In this document: in pieces, positions 42,894 to 53,048 of the stretch
Position numbering within the stretch: position 1 is the first letter of the stretch
How the letters are laid out: the number at the start of each line of letters is the position of its first letter
DNA from: Scytolyngbya sp. HA4215-MV1
GTDB lineage: Bacteria; Cyanobacteriota; Cyanobacteriia; Leptolyngbyales; Leptolyngbyaceae
Direction: 5' to 3'
Length of the DNA stretch: 64,000 nt
Assembly: GCA_019359045.1 (NCBI GenBank)
Contig: JAHHIA010000003.1
Location: 542,138 to 606,137 of the forward strand
Translations under genes and position numbers: made by a program
Notes under the pieces: generated by a model
Databases searched by the model: none
Seen by the model: only the letters and a program-made list of their open reading frames with translations
Told to the model about the DNA's origin: nothing

Positions 42894-45566
42894 ATGCGAA
42901 AACTCAGCCCAATCCTGCTTGCTTGCCTCTTTCTCCTCCCCATCAGTCTCACCCTCCTCCCTTGGCAGCTTCAGCCTCTTACTGCCATCCCCCTTCCTCC
43001 TTCTCACACTCTAACTACCGCAGTTCCGCCCCTGTCCCAACTGCAAACTCATGCCCTCACCCTCTACCAACCGCTGCAAACCATCCCCTGGGAAGGGCAA
43101 TTTCGTAGCCCCAAAAATCTGGTTTACTTTGCCCAAGCAGAATCCCTTAATCTGGATTCGCCCCCCTCAGTCCTGGAATCCGATTTGGCAGCCGCCCGAT
43201 CGCTCCAAGATACCCGCAAAGCTGCCCAGCTGCTACTCAGCCTGGGACTGCAATCGTATTTAGAAAAAGACTGGGACACAGCGATCGCCAACTACCAGCA
43301 AGGTCTGATTGCTGCCAAACAGATCGGTGACTCTGAACTGTCAGGAACTTTGTTAGGCAACCTGGGGCTGGCCTATGCCCAAGCCAGTCTCTACACCGAA
43401 AGCATCGACGCTCTTACCGACTACTGGCAATTCGTCCGAGATTACACTAGTGCCAAAAATCCTGATCGTCGCAATGAAGAAATTGCCCTGGGGAATCTTG
43501 GCAACGCTTACTACAGTGCTGAACTCTACGTCAAAGCGATCGAATTCCACCAAAAACGCCTAGCACTCGCCAAAGCCGGAAAAAATCATTCTGGTGAAGC
43601 CAAAGCCCTGGGCGATCTCAGCCTGGTTTATCAAGCATTGGGAGAATACGAAAAAGCGATCGCCCTGCAGCAGCAACAACTGACCCTGACTCGTCAGATC
43701 AAAGATTTGCGCGGCGAAAGCCTTGCTCTGGCAAACCTGGGCTTGACCTATCACAGCCTGGGCGATTACACCAAAGCTGCCAGCAATCAACAGCAACGCC
43801 TCACCCTGGCACGCCAGATCCACGATCGCAAAGCCGAAGCCGAAGCCCTGGTAAATCTGGCTGGAGCAGACTATTTTTTAGGCAATGATGACCGAGCGAT
43901 CGACCTGTATGAGCAAGCTTGGCAGATTGCCTGGAACTTTCTTCAGGATGCCGATGTTCTGTATGGACTGCGGGGCAACGAAGGACTGGTCTACTTCCAA
44001 ACCGGTGACATTGCCAAGGCACTGGCCGCCTATCAGCAAGCCTTCACCTATGCCTCCTCCCGCTCCAACCGCCGTAGTGAAGGGGTGGTTAAAAACAATA
44101 TTGCCATTTTGCATTGGCTAAATGGAGACCTGCCCGCCACCGCCAAAGCCTTGCGAGAAAGTATTGCAGCCTGGGAAAGCCTGCGATCGCGCCTCGGTAA
44201 TCGGGATGGCTATAAAGTCTCTCTGTTTGAAACTCAAAATGCCCCCTACATTAACCTGCAAAGGGTTCTGATCGCACAACAGCAACCCGAAGCTGCCCTG
44301 GAAATTGCCGAACGAGGACGGGCGCGTGTCTTCGCTGAACTTTTAACCCGACGCTTAACCCCCGATCAGATTCAGCAACCTCATCAGGCGATGGCACCTG
44401 TGCCCCCTGACCTTGCCCAAATTCGTACGATCGCCCAGCAACACCATGCTACACTCATCACCTATTCCATCCTGTCTGAGCAATTTAAAATTCAAAATCG
44501 GCTGCAAACGCAGGAATCGACCCTGCTGATTTGGGTGATTCAGCCCACCGGAACGATTACCCTCCGCCAGGTCGATCTCAATCCGCTTTGGCAACAGCAA
44601 AAAACGACTCTGGCAGATCTAGTCAGCAGCAGTCGTGAGTCGATCGGGGTGCGAGGACGCGGCGCAAACCCTGCAGCCCCCATTCGTGCGATCGATAGTC
44701 AACTGTTGCGCCAGCTTCATCAACTCCTGATTGCACCGATCGCTGATCTGCTGCCTCAAAATCCTGCTGACCCAGTCATTTTTATCCCACAGCGATCGCT
44801 CTTTCTCGTCCCCTTTGCTGCCCTGCAAGATAGCCAGGGTCGCTATTTGATTGAGCAGCACACTCTCTCCATTGCTCCTTCGATTCAAGTCCTCGATCTA
44901 ACCCATCAACTCAGGCAAAAGAGTGGTAACTCGCTGCAAGCCAAAGGGACTGCTCTGGTGGTTGGTAATCCTACGATGCCAAAAGTCGTCGTCGAAGCTG
45001 GAGAGCCGCCCGAACAACTCGCCAGCTTACCTGGAGCCGAGCAAGAAGCCGTTGCGATCGCTCAAATCTTAAAGACTCAACCCTTAATTGAAGCCAATGC
45101 CACTAAGGTCAAAGTGGTGCAGCAGATGGCGCAAGCAAAGCACGTCCATCTGGCAACCCACGGTTTGTTGGATGACTTTCAGGGCTTGGGTATCCCAGGC
45201 GCGATCGCGCTGGCTCCGTCGGGTACCGATAATGGCTTACTCACCGCCGCAGAAATCCTGAATTTGCAACTTGCTGCTGAATTAGTAGTACTAAGTGCCT
45301 GTGATACCGGAGGTGGCAGAATCACAGGAGATGGGGTCATTGGTCTATCGCGATCGCTGATCTCAGCCGGGGTGCCCAGCGTGGTTGTATCGCTCTGGGC
45401 GGTTCCCGATGCTCCCACTGCCGCCCTAATGATCCAGTTCTACCAAAACTTACAAAAAGGTTTGGACAAAGCCCATGCCCTGCGTCAGGCAATGCTCGTC
45501 ACCCAATCCCAATATCCTGATCCAAAAGACTGGGCAGCTTTTACTTTGATCGGAGAAACAAATTGA
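42894..45566 (+). CDS. exported TPR-CHAT protease-like protein
   Basis: An 890-residue protein. The ATG at 42894 gives a signal peptide (M-R-K-L-S-P-I-L-L-A-C-L-F-L-L-P); the longer frame places 62 polar residues before it. Residues 100-430 contain about eight tetratricopeptide repeats (for example L-G-N-L-G-L-A-Y, A-L-G-D-L-S-L-V-Y-Q-A-L-G-E-Y-E-K-A-I). The C-terminal CHAT domain has the caspase-like dyad: His in L-A-T-H-G (residue 756) and Cys in L-S-A-C-D-T-G-G-G (residue 803). CHAT proteins are presumed peptidases; exported cyanobacterial ones have unknown targets. The gene stands alone. Confidence 0.88.
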   Translation: MRKLSPILLACLFLLPISLTLLPWQLQPLTAIPLPPSHTLTTAVPPLSQLQTHALTLYQPLQTIPWEGQFRSPKNLVYFAQAESLNLDSPPSVLESDLAAARSLQDTRKAAQLLLSLGLQSYLEKDWDTAIANYQQGLIAAKQIGDSELSGTLLGNLGLAYAQASLYTESIDALTDYWQFVRDYTSAKNPDRRNEEIALGNLGNAYYSAELYVKAIEFHQKRLALAKAGKNHSGEAKALGDLSLVYQALGEYEKAIALQQQQLTLTRQIKDLRGESLALANLGLTYHSLGDYTKAASNQQQRLTLARQIHDRKAEAEALVNLAGADYFLGNDDRAIDLYEQAWQIAWNFLQDADVLYGLRGNEGLVYFQTGDIAKALAAYQQAFTYASSRSNRRSEGVVKNNIAILHWLNGDLPATAKALRESIAAWESLRSRLGNRDGYKVSLFETQNAPYINLQRVLIAQQQPEAALEIAERGRARVFAELLTRRLTPDQIQQPHQAMAPVPPDLAQIRTIAQQHHATLITYSILSEQFKIQNRLQTQESTLLIWVIQPTGTITLRQVDLNPLWQQQKTTLADLVSSSRESIGVRGRGANPAAPIRAIDSQLLRQLHQLLIAPIADLLPQNPADPVIFIPQRSLFLVPFAALQDSQGRYLIEQHTLSIAPSIQVLDLTHQLRQKSGNSLQAKGTALVVGNPTMPKVVVEAGEPPEQLASLPGAEQEAVAIAQILKTQPLIEANATKVKVVQQMAQAKHVHLATHGLLDDFQGLGIPGAIALAPSGTDNGLLTAAEILNLQLAAELVVLSACDTGGGRITGDGVIGLSRSLISAGVPSVVVSLWAVPDAPTAALMIQFYQNLQKGLDKAHALRQAMLVTQSQYPDPKDWAAFTLIGETN

Positions 45567-45993
45567 TCGACTAAAATTGAAACGTTTGACCTGAAAAATA
45601 CATTCGTCCTGACAACATAAAGACCCGTTAAAAATCTATAGCAAAGAAACCATCGGGACATGATTTGTGCTCACAATTCAACAGGTGTTGATTCTAAGTC
45701 GAGGTTTGTCCAGTGCCTAAAAGATTGGCGTTTAGACGATCGACGTTGAATATGGTTTGCAGAAATTTGCACTCAAACTCCTTTAATCTGCAAACGAGAG
45801 AAGCAAACAACCTCTTAAGTTAGTCGTCACCGTCCATTGCTTAAGCTACAGGGTCGAAACCCCAGAACCAAATCAGAGGAAAATTACAGAAGCATTGGCT
45901 GGTGCCAGATCTTTTTTTCTCTAATTCTGTCCTTATGAAGATGGCGATCGCCCTACAATCAAAACTAAATGCAAGGAGTTTCCAGGAGGAGGA
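45567..45993. other. intergenic region, no supported gene
   Basis: A 427-base region before the histidine kinase gene. Nothing beyond a strong ribosome site at its very end (overlapping G-G-A-G-G-A-G) is visible. The kinase promoter is expected here. Confidence 0.35.
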
Positions 45994-48900
45994 GTGATCG
46001 AAGCTGTTATTCCCAATCTAGATGCCTTCAGACAAGGGATGCAGCAGCAATTGCTCATAGTTCCTTCACAGACTGCCATTGCCAGTGCGATTGCTCAAAT
46101 GAGACAGATTCCCACCAGTTGTGTGCTGGTGGTTGATCAAACGCAATTAGTGGGAATTTTCACCGAAAGTGAGGCTGTCCGTGCCATTGCCGCAGACGTT
46201 CCTTTGGACACGACCCCCCTTGCCGATTGGCTCTCCCCTCCTCAAACCACCTTATCTGAAAGCGAGCTTGGGCATAGCTTCACCGTCTTAAGGCGATTTT
46301 GTCAAAGTACCCAACAGCATGTGCCCGTTTACAATCAGCAGGGGCAAGCGATCGGGGTAATCACTCCCCATGCTTTGCAGCAAGCCTTGGCGCCCCAAGC
46401 ACTGTTGCAACATCGACAGGTTGGCGAAGTGATGACCACTCAAGTTGGATATGTCACCCCAACGACTCCTGTTGCACAACTAATACAGTTAATGGTTGAG
46501 CATTCGCTGAAAGCGGTGGTAATTGGCAATTCCGGCGATCTTATCCAGTGTTCAGGTCGCGTTCTCCCTGAGCCTCCAGCTATCTTCATGCCGATCGGTC
46601 TCGTCACTGAGCAAGAGATCATCCAGACTCAGTTGGCTGGATTGGACATCAAAAAGACTTTAGCGCAAGCGGTCATGCAATCATTGCCCTCTGTGCAACC
46701 CTGTGCTTCGTTATGGGCAGCGCATCAGCAGATGCAGCGCCAGGCACATCTCTGGCTAGCAGTCACCGACGCAACGGGAGCGCTGGTGGGTGTGGTGACG
46801 CAAGCCAATGTTTTGCAAACCTTGGACCCCGCAGAGATGTATCGGTTAATTGCCACTTGGCAGGCAGCGATCGCCCCCGCTCCAGTCAGTGCTGTGCCAT
46901 TGACGCTCCAGACACCACCTGCGCTCCAGACGGTGCAGCAAAAATTCTCCACCGAAGAAGCGCAAGAAACCAGCCTCACATTCTTGTCGAATTCCCAGTC
47001 TGGTTTACAAGAGGGTGCGGAGATCTTTCGTCAGATTGCAGAAAATATTCCTCAATTTTTCTTTGTTAAATCGGTAGATCTCGGTCAATTTCTGTACGTA
47101 AGTCCAGCTTACGAAAAAATCTGGGGACTGACCTGTGAAAGTCTTTACCGAGATGCCAAATCTTGGTTGGCAACCGTTTATCCGGATGATCTGCCTGGCT
47201 TGCTTGCCTCCCTTGCTGAACAAGAACAAGGAAAAACGGTTCGGCGAGAATATCGAATTATTCGACCCAATGACGGTTCCATCCATTGGATTGTGGCGGA
47301 TATCATCCCGATTTTTGATTCTGCTGGTCAGTTAGTTCGCTACGTCGGGATAGCAGACGACATCACCGATCGCAAACAGCTTGAAATTGCCCTGCAACAC
47401 TCTCAGGCAAAGCTTTACGATGTTTTGGATAGCGTCCTAGCGGCGATCGTCAACGCCCATGTTTTTGCCGATCGCACCTGGCAATACAATTACCTTTCAC
47501 CCGGTTGCGAAGATGTGTTTGGTTATACGGTTGCTGAATGGATGGCTGACCCCCTGCTGTGGTGGTCACGGATTCTACCCGAAGATATCGCGGCGGTGAT
47601 TGAGCCATCGTTTGAGGCAATCTTTGCCGAGCGCAAAACTCAGATGGAATATCGATTCACTCACAAGGATGGGACTTTGCACTGGATCGCCGCTAGCATG
47701 ACTTCTCGATGGGACGATACAGCTAACGCCTGGATCGTGACCCAAGCCCATCTTGACATCAGCGATCGTAAACAAGCTGAAGCCGCACTCCAAAGCAGTG
47801 AACAACGTCTGCAAGCCATTCTCAACAGTGCACCTTTCTCAATTTTTATTAAAGATCTGGAAGGACGATATTTACTAGTCAATCCGGCTTACGAAACATT
47901 GATCAACCAGTGCCGAGAAAATCTTTTGGGGCGCACTGACTTCGACCTTTTGCCACCTGAAACTAGTGAACGTTGCTGGACAACGGATCAGGTTGCCCTC
48001 ACAGTCAATCATGCCATCACTTTTGAGGAAGTAATCCCTGTTGCAGATTCACTCCGCACACTCTTAGTCAGTAAGTTTGCCCTCTACAACGCTGCCAACC
48101 AACTCTATGCCATTTGCGGCATTGCCGTAGATATGACCGATCGCAAAGAGTTGGAAAATGAACTCCACACATCCAAAACCATACTCAATGACATTCTCGA
48201 TAGTGCAGTTGCTGCGGTTGTACGAGCACGAGTTTATGCCGATGGCACGTTTGAATACGATTTCATTTCTTCGGGTTGTGAAGCGGTGTTTGGCTATACT
48301 GCCCAAGAATTCATGGCAGACAAAAAACTTTGGCAATCGCGACTGTATCTAGAAGATGCAGAAGCACACGCCTTAAACTGGTTGGAGCGTATCTTGGAGC
48401 AAGAAACGTTCAAGATGGAATATCGTTTCTTGCATAAAGACGGCAGCCTGCGCTGGATCTCCACCGCCTATGCGGCTCGCCGCCATATTGTAAGTAATTG
48501 CTGGGTGGTGACCATTGTTGACCACGATATTACCGAACGTCGTCAGGCAGAAGAACAACTCCGGCGCAATGAAGCGAAACTACGAGAAGCCCAACGGGTG
48601 GCTCATCTGGGAAATTGGGAATTTAATGTCATCACACACAAGCTCCTGTGGTCAGAAGAGGTCTTCCACATTTGTGGCTTTGACCCAACTCAACCAGAAC
48701 CTACGCTGGCACAGTTTCTGCGGCGCTGCCATCCGGCTGACTGGGCATTGATTCAAACTCGCTTGCGGCAAACCGCGCAGGTGGATGATATTTTTTCAAC
48801 ACACTTTAGAATCATCCGGCAAGATGGCTCGATTCGCTATCTGGCAACGAAAGGAGAAAGAGAATTTGATATTGTCGGAAATATCATCCGACTCTTCGGC

Positions 48901-50781
48901 ATAGTACAAGATATTACCGATCGCAAACAAGCTGAAGAAGCCTTGCAACAGCAAGCCGATCGTGAACGGCTTCTAGGCAAAATTTCCCAACGGATTCGCC
49001 AATCGCTAGAACTGCACGAAATTCTCAAAATCACGGTTTCAGAAGTGCGACACTTGCTGCAAACCGATCGGGTATTGATCTACCGTATTGAGCCCAACCT
49101 GAGTGGCACCGTAGTTGAAGAGTCCGTCGCTTCAGGCTGGATGCCGCTCCTCCACCGCAACATCATTGATTTTTGTTTAGCAGAAAACTACATCCAGCAA
49201 TACCGACAAGGATTAGTCACTGTCAAATCAGACATTTACAACTCGAGCACTCAACCCTGCCACATCGAGTTTCTGGAAAAATTTCAGGTCAAAGCCAATC
49301 TCGTCATTCCCATTTTTCAGCGAGAAACTCTTTGGGGGTTGTTAATTGTCCACCAATGCTCGACAGTTCGACACTGGCAAACCTGGGAAATTGCCTTGCT
49401 CCAACAACTAGCAACCCAAGTTGGCATTGCGCTGCAACAGTCTGAGCTATATCAGCAAGTTCGACGGCTAAACTTAACCTTGGAAAATCAGGTGCAAGAA
49501 CGCACGGCTGATTTGCAAAGGGCATTGAATTTTGAGGCATTACTCAAACGTATTACTGATAAGGTGCGCGATAGCCTGGATGAACGCCAAATCTTGCAAA
49601 CCGCAGTTGCAGAGCTAGCAAATGGACTGTTCGTCAACTGCTGCAACGCGGCGCTCTATGATTTAGAGCAAAACACCACAACTATCTGCTACGAACACCT
49701 ACGATCGTCAGACTTTGTCTCGCTCACAGGCGTGACTGTCAGCTTGGAGCCGTTAGCCGGACTCTACCAGCAACTTTTGCAAGGCAAAGCAATCCAGTTC
49801 TGTTTGTTGTATCCTGTCTCTACAAGTCATTTGAGCACGAACTATCGCCTGGTAACATTAGGTTGTCCAATTGTGGATGATCAGGGAGTGTTGGGCGATT
49901 TGTGGCTCTTTAAACCCAAACTGGCGAACTTCAACGACCAGGAAGTTCGTCTGGTTCAACAAGTCGCGAACCAATGCGCGATCGCCCTACGCCAGTCCCG
50001 CCTTTATCAAGCATCTCAAGCTCAGGTGCAAGAACTAGAACGGCTCAACCGCCTGAAAGACGACTTTCTCAGTACCGTACCGCACGAACTACGCACTCCT
50101 GTAACCAATATCAAAATGGCAACCCAAATGCTAGAAATTGGGTTGAAACGATTAGGCGTACTGAACGATACTGCCACCCCCGTCAATCGCTATTTTCAAA
50201 TCCTTAAAGATGAATGTCAGCGAGAAATCAACCTGATTAATGATTTGCTCGATCTGACTCGTTTGGATGCCGAAGCGACCCCCCTGACCCTCACCCCCAT
50301 CAATCTGACCACGCTCATTTCTCGTATTGCAGAACCGTTTAGCGAACGGACTCAAAACCAGCAGCAACACTTGATCCTGCATCTCCCCGCTCAACTGCCC
50401 CCCATGACGACTGATCTTTCTTCAATGGAACGGATCTTGAGCGAGTTGTTGCAAAATGCTTGCAAATATACGCCCTCTGGAGAAAACATCACGCTTTTCG
50501 CCCAGGTGCTTGAAAAAGAAGAACTGGATCAGCCAGGTGGCACTGTACTCATCAGCATTTGCAACACGGGGGTAGAAATATCTCCTGTGGAGCAAGATCG
50601 GATTTTTGACAAGTTCTACCGCATTCCGAACAACGATCCCTGGCAACACGGGGGAACTGGTTTAGGGTTGGCGCTGGTCAAAAAGCTGGTCGATCGCTTG
50701 AGCGGGAGCATTCACCTAGAAAGCCAAGCCAAACAGGTTACTTTCAAAGTGCTCTTACCGCTGAATGTTCCAAATGGATAG
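45994..50781 (+). CDS. CBS-PAS-GAF sensor histidine kinase, 1595 aa
   Basis: A soluble multi-sensor kinase with no membrane segment. Order: four CBS motifs as two pairs (about residues 10-285), five PAS domains, most closed by I-T-D-R-K-Q/E type PAC ends (about 340-985), two GAF domains (about 990-1150 and 1183-1340), the phosphoacceptor box P-H-E-L-R-T-P with His 1364, and the HATPase: E-L-L-Q-N-A-C-K-Y N-box (Asn about 1488), and G-T-G-L-G-L-A-L (about 1553). The first GAF lacks an obvious chromophore Cys-His pair, so it need not be a phytochrome. CBS domains would bind adenine nucleotides. No response regulator is adjacent, hence an orphan kinase. GTG start with a strong ribosome site. Confidence 0.9.
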   Translation: MIEAVIPNLDAFRQGMQQQLLIVPSQTAIASAIAQMRQIPTSCVLVVDQTQLVGIFTESEAVRAIAADVPLDTTPLADWLSPPQTTLSESELGHSFTVLRRFCQSTQQHVPVYNQQGQAIGVITPHALQQALAPQALLQHRQVGEVMTTQVGYVTPTTPVAQLIQLMVEHSLKAVVIGNSGDLIQCSGRVLPEPPAIFMPIGLVTEQEIIQTQLAGLDIKKTLAQAVMQSLPSVQPCASLWAAHQQMQRQAHLWLAVTDATGALVGVVTQANVLQTLDPAEMYRLIATWQAAIAPAPVSAVPLTLQTPPALQTVQQKFSTEEAQETSLTFLSNSQSGLQEGAEIFRQIAENIPQFFFVKSVDLGQFLYVSPAYEKIWGLTCESLYRDAKSWLATVYPDDLPGLLASLAEQEQGKTVRREYRIIRPNDGSIHWIVADIIPIFDSAGQLVRYVGIADDITDRKQLEIALQHSQAKLYDVLDSVLAAIVNAHVFADRTWQYNYLSPGCEDVFGYTVAEWMADPLLWWSRILPEDIAAVIEPSFEAIFAERKTQMEYRFTHKDGTLHWIAASMTSRWDDTANAWIVTQAHLDISDRKQAEAALQSSEQRLQAILNSAPFSIFIKDLEGRYLLVNPAYETLINQCRENLLGRTDFDLLPPETSERCWTTDQVALTVNHAITFEEVIPVADSLRTLLVSKFALYNAANQLYAICGIAVDMTDRKELENELHTSKTILNDILDSAVAAVVRARVYADGTFEYDFISSGCEAVFGYTAQEFMADKKLWQSRLYLEDAEAHALNWLERILEQETFKMEYRFLHKDGSLRWISTAYAARRHIVSNCWVVTIVDHDITERRQAEEQLRRNEAKLREAQRVAHLGNWEFNVITHKLLWSEEVFHICGFDPTQPEPTLAQFLRRCHPADWALIQTRLRQTAQVDDIFSTHFRIIRQDGSIRYLATKGEREFDIVGNIIRLFGIVQDITDRKQAEEALQQQADRERLLGKISQRIRQSLELHEILKITVSEVRHLLQTDRVLIYRIEPNLSGTVVEESVASGWMPLLHRNIIDFCLAENYIQQYRQGLVTVKSDIYNSSTQPCHIEFLEKFQVKANLVIPIFQRETLWGLLIVHQCSTVRHWQTWEIALLQQLATQVGIALQQSELYQQVRRLNLTLENQVQERTADLQRALNFEALLKRITDKVRDSLDERQILQTAVAELANGLFVNCCNAALYDLEQNTTTICYEHLRSSDFVSLTGVTVSLEPLAGLYQQLLQGKAIQFCLLYPVSTSHLSTNYRLVTLGCPIVDDQGVLGDLWLFKPKLANFNDQEVRLVQQVANQCAIALRQSRLYQASQAQVQELERLNRLKDDFLSTVPHELRTPVTNIKMATQMLEIGLKRLGVLNDTATPVNRYFQILKDECQREINLINDLLDLTRLDAEATPLTLTPINLTTLISRIAEPFSERTQNQQQHLILHLPAQLPPMTTDLSSMERILSELLQNACKYTPSGENITLFAQVLEKEELDQPGGTVLISICNTGVEISPVEQDRIFDKFYRIPNNDPWQHGGTGLGLALVKKLVDRLSGSIHLESQAKQVTFKVLLPLNVPNG

Positions 50782-50913
50782 GGAAAAATCACTGAAACTT
50801 TAAATAGTGCAGGCCCGATCTCGGTGAAATATACGTTAGGTTATTGATATAAATTAATATTTCGACATATTTAACGATTCTACAGTCATCTACCCTCCTT
50901 CTGATTTACCGCT

Positions 50914-51207
50914 ATGCTACCCATCCTGATTGCTGAACAACTCGTGCATCCCTTCAAATTTTGTTTAGAAGTGCAGGTTTGTCAGGGAATGCGGTACGAC
51001 TCTGAAATTTACGGATTGGTGACAGAATTTGCACCTAAAGACCGGTTAAAGGCGTATCAAAAGGCTTGCGAATTGAATGAGCAGGGGCTTTCTGTAGTGG
51101 CAACTGCCTCACCTCAACGCTATGCCATTTGGTTAAATTTAAGATTGCCTGATGCCAAAAAGTGGCTCTTCTCCAAGAGTGAGATTTTAACGTCGCTCCC
51201 CCAATAG
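50914..51207 (+). CDS. hypothetical protein, 97 aa
   Basis: A small soluble alpha/beta protein without signal peptide or recognised domain: I-Y-G-L-V-T-E-F-A-P-K-D-R-L-K-A-Y-Q-K-A-C-E-L near the middle and Y-A-I-W-L-N-L-R-L-P-D-A-K-K-W at the end. It starts with ATG 132 bases after the kinase stop on the same strand. The smooth amino-acid composition suggests a real gene, but there is no strong ribosome site. Confidence 0.5.
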   Translation: MLPILIAEQLVHPFKFCLEVQVCQGMRYDSEIYGLVTEFAPKDRLKAYQKACELNEQGLSVVATASPQRYAIWLNLRLPDAKKWLFSKSEILTSLPQ

Positions 51208-51697
51208 ATTCAAATTGCGTCCTTAGGAATTCCTTTCCTCCTCCAAATTGCGAGTGTCTATCAAACTATCCTGATCCCATGGGAAATCGTGGGATGAACT
51301 GAAAGCGTTTTTAATTACACCTTCAATGCGGTGGAGAAGTTGTTAGTCAAATAGTATCTTTGTATTATTGACTTCATGTCCGACTGGGAACTCTTGCTGC
51401 CAGCAATTCATCATTTTCAGAAAGACACAATTGCCACAGGAGTCTCTAGCGATTGGAAGATGGGGCGAATAGAAATCTTCCCATTTGGTTTCTCCTGAAA
51501 ATTTCTAACTGAAAATCTTCTTGATTTGCGGATACTGCGGGGCAAAATTTCCTTGCTCTGACAGGGCATTGCGCCTAATCCATTGAAAAGTTGTAGGAAC
51601 TGATTTTTAACGCGATCGCCCATTCATGGATTTTGGATCAACGTACAGACAATGATCCTCATCCGTTAGGCTATTCATAACATAAGGAACCGGACGC
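51208..51697. other. intergenic region, no supported gene
   Basis: A 490-base stretch without a convincing gene or repeat. Short frames occur on both strands but none carries a recognisable motif. It should contain the promoter of the DUF2927 gene. Confidence 0.35.
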
Positions 51698-52843
51698 ATG
51701 AAAGTTAGGGATATTTTGATTCGGGTGGGCTGCTTATGTATTTTGGGAGCAAGCCTCACAGTTCCCATTCTGGCGGTGGCAAATCCTACCTCCAGCCGAC
51801 AAGCCTTTCTGACGGCAAGTAACCCTAACAGCAAAATCAACATCCGGACTCAACCTTCGACCAATCCACAATCTAAGATTGTTTGCCGAGGGGGTGTGGG
51901 AGACCAGGTTGATGTTCTCAACAAAGTCCGGGGTCTTAATGATTCGTATGATTGGTATGAAATCAGCCTCAATTGTCCAACACTGGCAGGTTCACAAATC
52001 CCGTTGAAAGGCTATGTGCGGGAAGATTTGGTTAAAATGGCTAATTTTTTATCAGGATTGAGTCTAAATTCACCATTCAATTCTCACCCGGTAGCAGCTC
52101 GACGCACGACTTATAGTGCGGATGAAGTAAATCGCTATTTTCTAGAAGTGGCGCTGGGATCAGAATATGGTTCAACCAATGCTAGAGTTCGAAAGTGGGA
52201 TATCAATCAACCAATTAGGATTTATGTCAACCGAACCTATGGTACTCCTACAGCAGCAGATGAGGCAACGCTCAACCAGGTAGTGAATGAACTGAAACAG
52301 TTGACCGGGCTAAATCTTGAAATCGTCGATCGCAACCCCAACATCGAAATTTATTTTGCACCTCAATATAAATTCAAGCAAATTGAACCCAACTATCGCC
52401 CCCTCAACTCTGGTTTTGCCTGGGTATGGTGGAGTGGAGACACCATCACCAAAGCCAGAATTTTAGTCACCACAACCAATGTTTCGCAGAAAGAGCGCTC
52501 CAGCATTATTCGAGAAGAATTGACTCAGTCTCTGGGACTGTTGCAAGATTCAGAACAATATGCAGACAGCATTTTTTATCAAGAGTGGAATGATGTTACC
52601 GAATTTTCTGCGGTCGATAAGGCAGTGATTCAACTCTTCTACGGCAAAGATCAAACGGGTCGAGAGCTGATCCGTCCAGGGTTGACGCGTGCAGAAGTCT
52701 CAAGAATTCTCTGGCAAAGAACTACTACGGCACAACAGGCGATCGTCCCCGCTAAAACCCCGATCGAAACCAGTACTGCCCCAGATCCTCTCAATTTCTC
52801 GCTAGACAACTCTCCCAATCCAACCGTTGTGCCGACCCCTTAG
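51698..52843 (+). CDS. exported SH3/DUF2927 protein
   Basis: A 381-residue protein. A signal peptide (M-K-V-R-D-I-L-I-R-V-G-C-L-C) precedes an SH3b domain at about residues 35-110 (K-I-N-I-R-T-Q-P-S-T, Y-D-W-Y-E-I, G-Y-V-R-E-D-L). A DUF2927 domain follows (about 135-325) with I-I-R-E-E-L-T-Q-S-L-G-L-L and Q-Y-A-D-S-I-F-Y-Q-E. DUF2927 resembles a metallopeptidase-like fold; here the zinc-type His is replaced by Glu (E-E-L-T-Q), as in the family generally, so activity is doubtful. The tail is Pro/Thr-rich. A bidirectional terminator separates it from the converging gene. Confidence 0.8.
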   Translation: MKVRDILIRVGCLCILGASLTVPILAVANPTSSRQAFLTASNPNSKINIRTQPSTNPQSKIVCRGGVGDQVDVLNKVRGLNDSYDWYEISLNCPTLAGSQIPLKGYVREDLVKMANFLSGLSLNSPFNSHPVAARRTTYSADEVNRYFLEVALGSEYGSTNARVRKWDINQPIRIYVNRTYGTPTAADEATLNQVVNELKQLTGLNLEIVDRNPNIEIYFAPQYKFKQIEPNYRPLNSGFAWVWWSGDTITKARILVTTTNVSQKERSSIIREELTQSLGLLQDSEQYADSIFYQEWNDVTEFSAVDKAVIQLFYGKDQTGRELIRPGLTRAEVSRILWQRTTTAQQAIVPAKTPIETSTAPDPLNFSLDNSPNPTVVPTP

Positions 52844-52886
52844 CGTTCGCGCTATCCAATGCCATCTTTCTCCTCGACAAACGAGA

Positions 52887-52920
52887 AGAAAAAGGATGCC
52901 ATGGCAGGCATCCTTTTTCT
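52887..52920. terminator. bidirectional intrinsic terminator
   Basis: A perfect 14-bp stem (A-A-G-A-A-A-A-A-G-G-A-T-G-C-C and its complement, outer part A/T-rich) with a six-base loop, and T-runs on both strands. It sits between the converging DUF2927 and SH3-repeat genes and can terminate both. Confidence 0.85.
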
Positions 52921-53048
52921 AAAGATTCAATGAGAATTGCTTCCCAAAAGGAAACAGTGCTGGATAGCCGTATGAATTAGACGAAGTTTCAATTCATAAC
53001 TATTGCCAATTCATCCTTGGAATCAGCAACACCCAAAACAGACAGGAG

